DNA from: Aplysia californica
Taxonomy: Eukaryota; Mollusca; Gastropoda; Aplysiida; Aplysiidae
Direction of reading: 5' to 3'
Assembly: GCF_000002075.1 (NCBI RefSeq)
Contig: NW_004797502.1
Span: 207,339 to 271,338, forward strand
DNA length: 64,000 nucleotides
The notes under the pieces are model-generated. The model had not been told where the DNA came from and ran no database searches. It was given only the letters and a program-made list of their open reading frames with translations. The stretch's first letter is position 1, and each line of letters starts with the position of its first letter. Positions 36,301 to 45,001 of this stretch are shown here, in pieces. Position numbers and translations under genes: made by a program.

Positions 36301-38232
36301 CCTGACTACAAGCCTCTGGAGCAATATTACCGTAGGCTGACAAAACGCTTGTGTTTTATTCACAGCTGTTTCGAGATAAAGAGGCTTTTTGAATTCCAAT
36401 TTATTCAAAAACTGGTCACAGTTTCACTTTGATTTTTCCACACAAGTGTGATAACTGATCAGGCTTTCGATTCAGCAAATTCGACAATTCGACAGCAAAA
36501 ATGAAAATGGCGTTTTGTCAGCTGACGGCAGAATACAGATACACAGATGTAAAAGTGATACAGACACACAGATGTAGAAGTGATACAGACACTGATGTAT
36601 AAGTGATACAGACACTGATGTATAAGTGATACAGACACTGCTGTATAAGTGATACAGACACTGATGTATAAGTGATACAGACACACTGATGTATAAGTGA
36701 AACAGACACTCATGTATAAGTGATACAGACACTGATGTATTAGTGATACAGACACTGATGTATAAGCAATACAAACACACAGATGTAGAAGTGATAAGGA
36801 CAGGCAGATTTGGAAGTGATACAGACACAGAGTAGAAGTGATACAGACACAGAGTAGAAGTGATACAGACACACAGATGCAGAAGTGATACAGACATGCA
36901 GATGTAGAACAGAAACACAGATGTAGAAATGATACAGACATGCAAAAGTAGAAATGATACAGACATGCAGAAGTAGAAGTGATAGGCCTACAGACACATA
37001 GATTCACTCATGCACAAAAATTAATGTAGGCTACATGTGAGAGTACCCTACCTGTCTCAGATTGTCAAACTTGCTCCGAACTTTCTCTCTAAGAGCGGCC
37101 TCAACTTCAATGACAGACATTTTCGGTTGAGATGTTGCCACAACAACTTCGCCTCCTTCACCTGCTAAGTGACCTGAAGAAGCTGTGAAGACAAGCATGG
37201 AATTAGCATTGATAGATGCAATCGGAATGTAATGTTTCAATTTCCTTGTCTTGCTACACCCTATTTGGAATGAAATCTCATACTCTTAGTAGCCTACATT
37301 GCAAGGAGCCACTATAATACACTATTTGGGCTCTTTGAAGTTAAAATAGTTAGGATTTTAGCCCCATTTTTTGGTGCATTTATTGATCAAGGAAAAAAAT
37401 ACTTTCAAACAGGCTGATAGGCTTCAAAGTGCGGAACGAATGCTTCGAGAACATTCATTCCAAGTAAGATGCAGAAGACCACAAAAGCTGAACTTACTTT
37501 TTTAAGAAAAAAAAATAATGCGACACTACAAAAGAGAAATCGCATGTTATAGTAAGGTGGGCTTAAACTTTTGGCAACACCTGTAACACAAATGTCAGCA
37601 TCCTATTTTTTTTAAAAATCATAATGGCAGGACACCCATCCCCCCACCCCCAAGCAATCATTGAATTTTTATCAATGTGTCTCACTTAAGATCAAACAAA
37701 TGTTTTTCATACTTAAAAATCTTCACCACTGGGAGATTCTATAAAATGAAGTGATATAAATTTACACCCTTTATGGAGCAAGCAAGAAGCAGAGTGCAGA
37801 GTTAAAGGTCAGGAATTTAACAGAGCAGGTCAACAACTGTTGGACCAATGGCAACAGCATCAACAATTTACAACAATTACAACAACAACCATGACAAACA
37901 ATACAGAATACTCAGTATCAGAGATGTCAAACTGCTATCTTGTTCCATTGCTGCCATCTATTCAGAAACAAAAGTCTGATAAACTCATCACATTATGTTC
38001 GCTTGTCAGGTGGATTAAGAAATCCTAGCACTAGTTTCAATTAGAGAAAGCAACAATTTACACTCTTTTTTACATTTTTCTCACCTAAACTTCCAATGGA
38101 AGAAGCACGTCCTGATCGAGACAAAGGGGATCGACCAATGCTCTCGCGGGTCCGGAGGGCTGCACGGGCTGTGAATTGGACCCCTTGGCTGTCGGGGCGC
38201 AAGCTTGGCATGACTTGTGCCATGGTTGTCAA
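9536..38232 (-). CDS. EFCAB6: EF-hand calcium-binding domain-containing protein 6 (EFCAB6), complete coding region in 29 exons
   Basis: Exons in transcript order: 38085-38232 (ATG at 38223), 37052-37182, 35194-35313, 34540-34634, 33881-33944, 32723-32859, 31577-31698, 30605-30747, 29465-29613, 28779-28889, 28191-28311, 26978-27148, 25927-26001, 25159-25319, 24281-24448, 22390-22561, 20535-20789, 19964-20199, 19412-19508, 18413-18531, 16937-17170, 15709-15864, 14447-14618, 13868-14053, 12956-13189, 12298-12501, 11467-11662, 10117-10304, 9536-9814. All use GT/AG and join in frame to 1544 residues plus TGA; human EFCAB6 is about 1500. The start ATG has A at -3 and G at +4, and an acceptor 9 bp upstream implies a noncoding first exon. 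The protein is 13 EF-hand-pair modules: helix, loop 1, EFRRVL-type helix, loop 2, YxDFL. Most loops are degenerate. Well-formed ones include [12 protein letters not shown] (about 199), [12 protein letters not shown] (443), [12 protein letters not shown] (1122) and [12 protein letters not shown] (1412). Ser/Arg-rich linkers are at the N-terminus and about 1325-1345. In mammals EFCAB6 (DJBP) binds DJ-1 and is reported inside axonemal doublet microtubules. Individual splice sites are inferred by eye. Confidence 0.93.
9880..10070 (-). repeat. SINE-like repeat in EFCAB6 intron 28
   Basis: On the minus strand a box A-like TGGTAGTCAAGTGG (about 10050) and a GTGGGTTC block look tRNA-derived. The other end carries CCTATCAAACATCTATCATC, also seen at 16640-16915 (several copies) and about 55040. 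The three sites share the surrounding GTGGTTGGC-GGTGCTCT block too. Confidence 0.5.
10799..11240 (-). mobile_element. Inverted-repeat element family A, copy 1 (reverse)
   Basis: About 430 bp lying between a GGCGCTCGTCAA end (about 10822) and an inverted ATTGACGATCGCCTGATTCC end (about 11202). The interior matches the other six family copies in reverse orientation, for example TTTACCTCTAAGACCATGAGG against CCTGGTTTCAGAGGTAAA elsewhere. It has no coding capacity and lies in EFCAB6 intron 27. Ends have diverged. Confidence 0.75.
12125..12225 (+). repeat. CTT/CCT-rich microsatellite
   Basis: An imperfect trinucleotide tract of CTT and CCT units ending in ATC units, in EFCAB6 intron 26. On the minus strand it would read as a Glu/Lys-rich run, but it lies beyond the exon donor at 12297 and is intronic. 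Confidence 0.7.
13170..13575 (-). repeat. 52-bp tandem array carrying repeated splice acceptors
   Basis: About seven copies of a 52-bp unit start within EFCAB6 exon 25 (acceptor end at 13189) and run into the intron. Each unit holds the first bases of the exon and its acceptor. Six copies read CTGCAG then AT(T/C)GACATCAGT or close variants on the minus strand; the outermost near 13505 reads CTCCAG. The copies nearest the exon are almost identical, so they are recent or kept uniform. Confidence 0.9.
16640..16915 (-). repeat. Tandem array of a roughly 80-90 bp SINE-related unit
   Basis: Read on the minus strand, units of GTGGTTTGCTCCT-CTATCAAACATCTAT-CTCTCCTCCTT repeat about three times. The block matches single copies at 9880-10070 and 54965-55110. 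It ends about 20 bp from the donor of EFCAB6 exon 21 (donor GTGGGT at 16931-16936). Confidence 0.7.
17255..17342 (+). repeat. (CT)n microsatellite
   Basis: An almost uninterrupted CT tract with two CTAT variants, in the EFCAB6 intron just upstream, in transcript order, of exon 21. Confidence 0.95.
17425..17565 (+). repeat. tRNA-derived SINE, diverged
   Basis: A box A-like TAGCAGTTGGGTGCG and box B-like GAGTTCAATTCCTG are about 45 bp apart, followed by a body with TGTATTCCTCTCAACCT. A similar body (TTGTATCCCTCTCAGCT) follows the SINE head at 56535. Confidence 0.45.
17860..18395 (+). repeat. (CA)n array with internal minisatellite and an assembly gap
   Basis: CA tracts alternate with units of ACAAACCATGTTCACAAACA; 189 unknown bases (18116-18304) interrupt it. 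It ends about 15 bp from the EFCAB6 exon 20 donor. Long His/Thr or Val/Cys frames here are translation of the repeat and not genes. Confidence 0.95.
18766..19196 (+). mobile_element. Inverted-repeat element family A, copy 2
   Basis: It begins AATCAGGCACTCATCAATTT and ends TTGACGAGCGTCTGATTTCA. The interior shares GCATCTGGGGCTATTGGTAT and the GAGGTAAATTTAGCGAGAAA block with the other copies. It lies in EFCAB6 intron 19 and has no coding capacity. Confidence 0.8.
20330..20402 (-). repeat. tRNA-derived SINE head
   Basis: The minus strand reads TTGGTTACGCCACTGG (box A region) and GTGGGTTCAAATCCCAC, a perfect box B with a paired T-stem. No intact acceptor stem is visible. It is in EFCAB6 intron 17. 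Confidence 0.55.
20915..21358 (+). mobile_element. Inverted-repeat element family A, copy 3
   Basis: Ends are GGAATCAGGCGCTCGTCAAT and TTTGACGAGCGCCTGATTTC, flanked by GACATGGT and ACCACTCCGTCTCAC, which extend the inverted match. About 440 bp, noncoding, in EFCAB6 intron 16. Confidence 0.85.
21905..22303 (+). mobile_element. Inverted-repeat element family A, copy 4
   Basis: It begins GGAATCAGGCGCTCGTCAGT and ends AATGAGCACCTGATTTCACC. This is the shortest copy (about 400 bp); part of the middle present in the other copies is missing. It lies in EFCAB6 intron 16, about 550 bp from copy 3 and in the same orientation. Confidence 0.8.
22636..22886. mobile_element. Inverted-repeat element family B, copy 1
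   Basis: The ends TGCTGACAAAATGC and ATTTTGTCAGCAAACGGCAG are inverted relatives. Shared interior blocks with the second copy at 36330-36530 include TTCACAGC-GTTTCGAGA and CAGTTTCACTTTGA. An extra internal AAGGCATTTTGTCAGCATAT makes a second hairpin arm. Noncoding, in EFCAB6 intron 15. Confidence 0.6.
23582..24268. mobile_element. TTAA-flanked non-autonomous element, 687 bp (piggyBac-like)
   Basis: It starts TTAACACTTTTCCTA and ends TAGGAAAAGAGTTAA, inverted ends matching at 10 of 11 positions next to TTAA on both sides. No transposase frame. Its right end lies 12 bp from the exon 15 splice donor boundary of EFCAB6 (exon starts at 24281). Confidence 0.65.
24440..24805 (+). repeat. Degenerate minisatellite, unit about 60 bp
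   Basis: About six diverged copies of a unit like ACAAATAAACAAGTTCTGT-ATTGATATATGTACAGAT-TCAAGC. The first copy overlaps the acceptor of EFCAB6 exon 15 (24449-24450). Confidence 0.75.
26284..26702 (+). mobile_element. Inverted-repeat element family A, copy 5
   Basis: Ends are AAATCAGGCGCTCGTCAATT and TTTGACGAGCGCCTGATTTC, followed by GCCATGCTGCCTCACA. The interior keeps all family blocks. It is in EFCAB6 intron 12 in the same orientation as copies 2, 3, 4 and 6. Confidence 0.85.
27455..27893 (+). mobile_element. Inverted-repeat element family A, copy 6 (best preserved ends)
   Basis: The terminal inverted repeats extend about 38 bp with about two mismatches. The left arm reads CATATGTGAAGCAGCGTGG then TGGAATCAGGCTCTCGTCAA. 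The right arm is its reverse complement, ending CCACGCTGCCTCACATATG. Both arms carry CTCTC/GAGAG where other copies have CGCTC/GAGCG. Noncoding, in EFCAB6 intron 11. Confidence 0.88.
28545..28625 (-). repeat. tRNA-derived SINE head, diverged
   Basis: On the minus strand GGTCAGTTGGTATCATGC resembles box A and GTTTCAAATTCC box B at tRNA-like spacing. No acceptor stem. It lies in EFCAB6 intron 10. Confidence 0.45.
29860..30010 (+). mobile_element. RTE-like LINE C-terminal fragment
   Basis: One frame reads [20 protein letters not shown] followed by [10 protein letters not shown], the C-terminal signature of RTE-type LINE polyproteins, then a short GAT tail. The insert is in EFCAB6 intron 8. Confidence 0.65.
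31320..31535 (+). repeat. Dispersed 3'-tail repeat, copy 2, with (ATT)n
   Basis: Matches 9360-9535 over the GAACTGTATTGTATAGGAGT core and ends in an ATT microsatellite (about 31490-31535). It reaches to within about 40 bp of the EFCAB6 exon 7 donor. Confidence 0.6.
32440..32680 (+). repeat. Dispersed repeat, copy 2 of 3
   Basis: Shares CACATCCACAAGTGGATATG and the ATGTAATGGTCATTGTCAGA block with 62600-62830 and, for the second block, with 6659-6700. It ends close to EFCAB6 exon 6 (acceptor side of the preceding intron unaffected). Confidence 0.5.
33340..33500 (+). repeat. SINE-like repeat tail
   Basis: The stretch with GTTGCGAGCGACGTAAAACC and a short ACTAAAACTAAC tail resembles the 3' part of mollusc tRNA SINEs. 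No clear box A or B is kept. Low certainty. Confidence 0.3.
35761..36133. mobile_element. hAT-like non-autonomous element
   Basis: It starts CAGGTGTCAAATTCAAGACC and ends GAGTGTAACACCTCTG, inverted ends of the CAGGGGTGTCAAACTC type known from Charlie-like hAT elements, with a GGCCCT block near the right end. No transposase frame. I could not match an 8-bp target duplication. It lies in EFCAB6 intron 2. Confidence 0.5.
36330..36530. mobile_element. Inverted-repeat element family B, copy 2
   Basis: Ends are CCGTAGGCTGACAAAACGC and GCGTTTTGTCAGCTGACGG, an inverted pair of about 19 bp. The interior is shared with 22636-22886. The minisatellite at 36531 starts exactly at its right end. Confidence 0.7.
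36531..36995 (+). repeat. 23-bp minisatellite
   Basis: About twenty copies of a unit like TGATGTATAAGTGATACAGACAC in EFCAB6 intron 2. The unit has no stop on the minus strand, so all three minus frames stay open for up to 180 codons of Tyr/Cys/Ser-rich sequence. That is a by-product of the repeat and not a gene. Confidence 0.92.
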
Positions 38233-41200
38233 CTGTAGGCAGAAACATGAAGAAAAACTAATCTGTGAAATTGCACTGTTATCAACATCCTAAATATTAC
38301 AAGTGTCCATAGGAGCCTTTCTATATAACTTCAGTTTCCCCCCAGCAACCATGCCAAAAAAATCTCTTCCCTACTGTTCATTCTTGTCCTGACAAAAATG
38401 CACAATGACCTGTAGACTAGGCCTACCACCTATCAAAGTAATATATTGTCTAACCATGACCTTAGGTGTCAATAAGTACTTTACCAATTGGGGAATGTTT
38501 TTAAAGAACATAATCTTATTGGATCTGATTATTAACTGAAATAAATTATTGTGTCCAACATCACTTTCTTAGTATATAGGGCCTATATAGACTCTATATG
38601 CGCTTTCTCCGCTATTGTTCTGACACTAAAGAATGAAATCCAAGTTTGATTTCAATTTGAAAACATACACTATGAGTCTAATACGAGTCTTTGTAAAACC
38701 ATTGGCTCTATAATTAACACAGACCAATAGACCAAAGTTCATAATCAATTCTACAGTTTTATTGATGTTTTAATACACACAAAGTTTATGTTTGCAACAA
38801 CAACAAACAAAGAAGAAATTAAAAGAAAAAACATAATCTCATTCAATTTGTATATAGGTTTTTACTAATTATGGTTTAACAGTGAGTTGGGAACTCAAAA
38901 ACACATCACATCTCACTCGACGTTAGATCAAAAGAAAACTTTATTTATTGTATTTTATGATTATTATTTTTTTCGAATCTGCAGGCAATATGGAAAAAAT
39001 CACGGACAAATCCCACTAGAAAGCTGTCACATCAATGATGCACGATGTTTCCAAGGGTGCTTACCGTTAATCAAGTATGAGATTAGCTCTACAAAAATTG
39101 TCTCATTAATTTTTCACTAAGCAGTGTCCATCGTATTGCTCGCCATTTGTCGCCTCGACAGTCGGCAGACTAGGGTCGTTGCCATGTGCCGCTATTTTGT
39201 TGTCAATGGCTGGGGCGCTACTGTATACAAGGGAGATTAGGCTAATCATTTGGTTATCGCGGAATGGATTCTCTGAGACTGACAACAAAACTTTGAAAAG
39301 AGAGTATAGTCTGTTCTTTCAATGTAAATTTGTTTATAAGAAATTTTTAATTTATGTTCAATCAATAAATATATTCTGAACATGAGCTTGGGATCGAAAT
39401 GGAGCTATCTATTCGGTTGTAAAAGCATGAACATCTGGCGCGCCATGAGACCACCGCCCACTAGCCACTTCCTGCACGAGAAGTGAAAAATGGAATTAAT
39501 GTTTATAGTAGCAACAAAATGGCGTACGTTGTACTGTGATCATAACGTGCAGTAGACCATACTACTAGGTTATGTGTCTGATATTTCGATGGAGGATTCT
39601 GTTTCAATGACAGGTTTGTGTCAGAATGATGATAATATGTACCTGATTATATATAGATTCTAGATCTACACTTTAAATGTGTATCCTTGTAACGGTAATA
39701 TTATTTCCAAGACTTGAAGACTGCAGGAGTCGTGTAGGCCTATCCTAGTTAGGCCTATTATAGGCCTATAATAGCCGTCATAGAAAGAAGCCTCAAATCG
39801 TACTGTTTAATTTTAGTTTAGTCTTGAGTTACCGGGTCCAATTTCAGACCAATGGGAGTGATGTGGACCAAATATTCCATACCGTTCGTTTCTGAAACAT
39901 GCAAAGGCTGGCAGTTATTACAAATCTTTTATAAAATCTTGGATGGCGGAAGCAGAAGATTCACTAAAAAAAATCTGTTTACCTGAGAGCCTACCACATG
40001 GCGAAGAATGGAAACAGATGGCTGGAGAATACAGGGACCTCACCAAGGTCAAAATAAGCATGCAGAGACAGAAAAAAAGTTAACCATCAACGAAAGCGGA
40101 GATTGTTGACTGAAACTCAAAAGCAGGGGACCCTGTAATTTATACAGATGGTTCAGTGAAAAGAGATAGCCAGCGAAGTGGATGGGGATTTGTTGCATTT
40201 GCCAACAATAAAATCATACACAGTGCATCTGGAGCCTGCAGCAGCTGGGCTACATCAAGTATGCGAATGGAAATTGAAGCCATCACTAAATAAAGCACTT
40301 GTTTGGATGACCCAAGATCGCCCCCACACAACCCATGCTGTTCTTATCACCGATTCCATGTGTACCCTCAGAAGGATCGAAAAAGGTTTCCTTAGAACTG
40401 AATGGATTTAAATTATCGAAGCAACGCCTATAAAATCGCTCACATGGATTTTCTGCCCTGGACATGCAGGTGTTAGGGGAAATGAAACAACCAACAGATT
40501 GGCTGGTGAGGCCACCTCAGTTGACAGCATGGTTCGACCAGGTAGGGTCGAGATCCTTAAATGTCTCTCTCGCCAGCTGATTGAGGAGGAAGAGAGGGAG
40601 GCAGAGGCCAGTACTGCCGTCGAGAGGATGATGCTTTTGGGAATACAGAAAGGAAGCGGAAAATCTGGCATCCTTGAAGGAAAGAACAGAGGAACGTTCA
40701 ACCAGATATGCACTGGCACAATCAGTGGAAAGACCTTCGGAGAGAGCAATGGAGCATAGATGGACATTTCCGGAATGCAGGGATGTTGCTTCCTGAAACA
40801 ATGAACAATGAACAATATGGTTATAGCAGGGCCTTAATTCTGGGTTTTATTTTGGTTTCTCTGAGGGTTTTTATGATAAGAGATCTAAATCTAGATCTAA
40901 TTCAAAATTGACGGAGAGTAGAGAGACCTTGCATTTTTAACATAGTTCCATTCATGACCATTTGTTTTGTCAGAAGTGCATGGCTAATTTTAAAAAATGA
41001 ATGAGTAGGCCTAAGGCTGAAGATAAAATGTTTGGTATGAAAAACTGTCAGCTGTCAGAGCTGTTGATACTGTTGATACTCATGCAGAAACTGCACACAA
41101 TAAGTTAAGTTGCTGAACTGATATTTAGTAAAGGTCTGATCTTTTGACCCTAGCTGGTGCTTCCAGTAACCTTTACCTACTTGGGATGGCCACCTGTACC

Positions 41201-41999
41201 CTTTTTTTGCTCAATTTAACTGGTGTTGCATTGTGTGAACGCTTACAATTCACAGAAAACAGTCCTTAGGCCTATAGCCTAATTATCTTGAAATTTTCAA
41301 ACCAATCAAACAAAAAGGAGCCGTTCCCATCAAGAGAAGTTCTGAAGCCTCTGTATGAATGAGTAAATAAGTTTCAAGATGTATTATCACTTGCTCTTTA
41401 TAATTGCCTGCCTGTTCAATTTAAAAAATATTCTCTGAGCCTACCTACTTTCTGTCCCCCTCCCCCTTTCCGCCTGTAGCCTCCTGAACATGAGGACTCC
41501 TTTGTATTAGGATTGTACATATTTCAATTCCCTCAAAGACAAAAGTGTAGATACACCACTGAAAAAATATCTGAAACTAGCATTATATATTGATCGACAA
41601 TAAATTTTCAACAGGATGATTTTGGGGATCAGGAAAGCTACTGATTTCCATAACTTTTTAGCGGAGTATTTCATGTGTTTACAATGACGACCCACAAAAC
41701 ATAATTTTTTAAATAGCCATTGACAGTCCCAAGAATGTATCGGCGCACCAGGAAATACAGAAATATTTGACATCAATAGTAACTTAAAATTGTAGAACAT
41801 TAAGTTTGAGAATGCAGCTATATATCAAGTCTTCTTGAAACTCAAATTTTACAACGGAAAAAGTTCCCTGACACTCAGTCATTTTCTTGAAATGTTTAAT
41901 TCAAGTATCCCCCCCCCCCCTCCCGCACCCTTTTACCAATATATATATAGTCAGTCAGGTATGTTCTTTGCAAAGCTGAATGTGTTCTTTTCCTTCCAG
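38233..41999. promoter_or_regulatory. Intergenic region between divergent EFCAB6 and MFI
   Basis: The two genes face away from each other here. Upstream exons are not certain. On the plus strand an ATG-containing stretch at about 39590-39613 ends in a plausible donor (ACAG then GTTTGT) and could be a noncoding first exon of MFI. The segment 39150-39550 is the least AT-rich part (GCGCGCC, several CG) and the best candidate for a shared promoter. I saw only a half-match to the RFX X-box (GTTGCC at about 39178). Confidence 0.35.
39950..40800 (+). mobile_element. LINE C-terminal fragment with RNase H domain
   Basis: Starting near 40137 one frame reads VIYTDGSVKRDSQRSGWGFV, then SMRMEIEAIT and, after a frame change, ITDSMCTLRRIEKG, TWIFCPGHAGVRGNETTNRL and GTFNQICTGTISGKTFGE, ending near a PECRDVAS-stop at about 40788 with an AACAATG tail. 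The Asp, Glu, Asp residues and the PGHxGxxGNE motif belong to LINE-type RNase H. It holds an in-frame TAA and at least one frameshift. It is not the same family as the element at 930-4694. Confidence 0.7.
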
Positions 42000-44939
42000 G
42001 ACTGCCGCTTTTGAGAGTTTGATGTTTTCAGCTGAGCTGGGCAGAAAATTGTGATACTTATTCTTCAATTTCCTTGGAACTGACGACGACTGCAACAGAT
42101 TTAATGGATAATGATGTAAGTATTAGAATGGTTTTAAAAACAAATCTTACAACAGATAAATAGCGCTTTATTTTATTATGTTTTGGAGTTCCTGAGTGGC
42201 AGCGTTTAACCTGTTGGCACAATAGTGGTCACATTTTATTGAAACAAATTTTACTTGACTACGATAGTTGAAGTAATGACGGAAAAAAAGTAAATCGTTA
42301 AAGTGGAGACTGTAGTGTTGTTCCCATGAAAGAACTTTCACTTTTTATTGTGTCAGATGGGGCGTTACTTACCTCAACTTCTGATAGGATAAGATAAGAC
42401 TTGATAATATTTTATTGGTCTCCACAAAAAGAATTCGCTGCGCAGTGTTAAATACATACACCCGCTCAAAGACACAAACACACACACATACACACACGCA
42501 CACACACTCACACACAAACGCATACACACTCACTAACACACACACTCACACAAACACACACACACACACACATCAACATACTCACGAACACACACACACA
42601 TACTTACATACACAAATGCACTCGCAATAGTAGTCACTTATTGACAAGATTTACAACTGTTACCATAGCTGTCATTTTCATTTTTACATTTACCAAAGAT
42701 TCTTTTTTGTTCCAATATATCCTGTTCCAGAATCCTATTGCTAAGCTCCAGATGGAGCAGCTGTACAACCAGTATGTGCAGGAACAGATGGATCTCAACA
42801 TCCCATCCACAGATATTGCTTCGTAAGTATTTGGAAGACAGGCATTACTGTATAAATCATATGTTGGAAAGGGTGACAGTGATAAGAATTTGAGGACAAC
42901 AGTCGAAATTGTCCATCAATGTATGCTTCCTGGGAAGCTGAGATTGTTTCGGAGTGTTCCATAGTCTGCTGGGGTAATAATATAGTGTAAAGCGCATAGA
43001 GCCTGCTGTTGAACGGGGATATGCGCTATGCAAATGCTATTTATTATTATTACCAAAACAGCCACCCACTGTTGAGTAGAAAAGTGGTTGTCTTAGACAA
43101 GTGGACATCTCAAACAGTGTCATTATAAAATAGCAAAATGCAAACGGAGATATTGTGGGAAGGGATCGTTTGTACAGGTGAAGATGACCGTTACAGCACA
43201 TTCGACTATTATTCTCTTCCCCTTTTGAATTGTTTGAAGTTGAGGTGGCATACCACTCTGGTGGTGGTGAACAGTGGAACAGAGGCTGCAGGTGAAGTTA
43301 TTGGAATTTTAATCATTGCACACTTTGGGTGTTGTGTTTTTTTAAGGCCATCTGCGGGGGAAATTTTCCCCATGTTTACCTAGTTTGACCATGCAATTTT
43401 TTACCTCCATTTTTGAAACCTACATCCATTTCCCTCAAAGTTTCAAGCGCCCGCTTCAATATCAATTATATCTAGAAGTCATCAAAAAATAGGTTTTTAA
43501 AAAAATGATTGGCAATTTTGCGTAATGTATTTTCTTCATTTTTTTCGAACATTTGTTTTTCCGATTTTAAATTACATCTTCTCCTTTACTTCTGAATAGC
43601 TTCATTTTTTACACTATGTACATTCATAGATAAACTTTACTGAAATAGTGCCATTTTTTAAGATAATAAGAAAATAAAATCACAGTCAGTGTTTTTGTTG
43701 GAAATTTTGAGGTTTTTTGCTGTTTGTCCATAGTACATATTTTCAGAGTCCATAATTATTTTTATAATCGTAATATTACAGATCTTGCTTTATTTGTTCA
43801 TTACATATGTGTTGTAGTAAGTACTTGCTAAATATGAAAGCCGATGGATGAAAACTAAGAGAGAAGATAGCTTTTGAAATTTGATGGAATTATCCAATAT
43901 GGTGGACGTTTGCTTGGCTACCATATTATGGTTACCATGTCCTTGTAATAATAAATAATTACTTGTATTTATTCTTTGGTGTCTGACTAATATATAAATA
44001 TATCATCGTTGCTATATTTAGTCAATTTAGAAATTTCACCGGCAGATGGCCTAAACCATAATAGAATATAAAGTTGTGTTCACGGTACCATAGTTTCAAC
44101 TTAAAAATAATTTTTTTAAACCGCTGCCATTTGTCTTCATGCACAAAGCCCCTTTCTTCATTTTTGTGACATCATTTTTCAAGGGTGTACTAGAAGCTTG
44201 ATTTCAGTAGCCTCTGTATTATACTATTCGTAAAAATAACATTAAAAAAGAAAGAAATGCCTCATTTCCTTGATAACACAAAAGGCAGGTGATGTTAACT
44301 TGTGATCTAAAGATGTAATTCTCTTTAATGTCGTGTTCCAGGTTTGGCTACTTTTGCTCCCACTTAGCTCCAACCTGGAGGCCAGGTCAGTATAAGAGAC
44401 GCCAGCAGCCCGAGAATGTTCCAGAAGGCCATGGACCATCAGTTTCCCTCCCACAACTCCGTGATCAAGATGGTGGGGAGTCTCCCGCTAACAGAGAATT
44501 GTCGATGGCGTCCGAGTCGAGTTTTCTCCAGTCCTCCAGGATAAAAAGTGAGGCTGATGCAGCTGTGATTATACAAAGAGTGTGGAGGAGACACATTGTG
44601 AGTTAACTTTTCTTTCTTTTTTTTTCTGTTAATTATTCTTTCCCTTTGCCCAATCCGATCAAAATGACATCATCTGTTAAGTGTAATGTTGTTCACGTGA
44701 TGTGTTAAATATAGTCAATACAAAGTTAGGATAAGGTAAATCTTGTAGATGGTCGACTGGACATTGTTACTTTTTACAGCTATGATCCACTTTTTCCAAG
44801 ATGGTAGGCCAAAATTCTTCATGTGAAGGGTAGGTTCAGGATAGTTATCAGAATCGTATTGAGGACATCACTATGATATCATATACACTAGCAGCAATAA
44901 TAATAGTGTAAATGGTTGTATGAGTAGTAATACTAATAC

Positions 44940-45001
<62 letters not shown>

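Noticed and set aside
36459-37007. Long Tyr/Cys/Ser-rich frames open in all three minus frames
   Set aside because: They are translations of a 23-bp minisatellite in an EFCAB6 intron whose unit has no stop codon.
41507-41800. 97-codon minus-strand frame between EFCAB6 and MFI
   Set aside because: No recognisable domain, no neighbouring exons in frame, and composition typical of AT-rich noncoding DNA.
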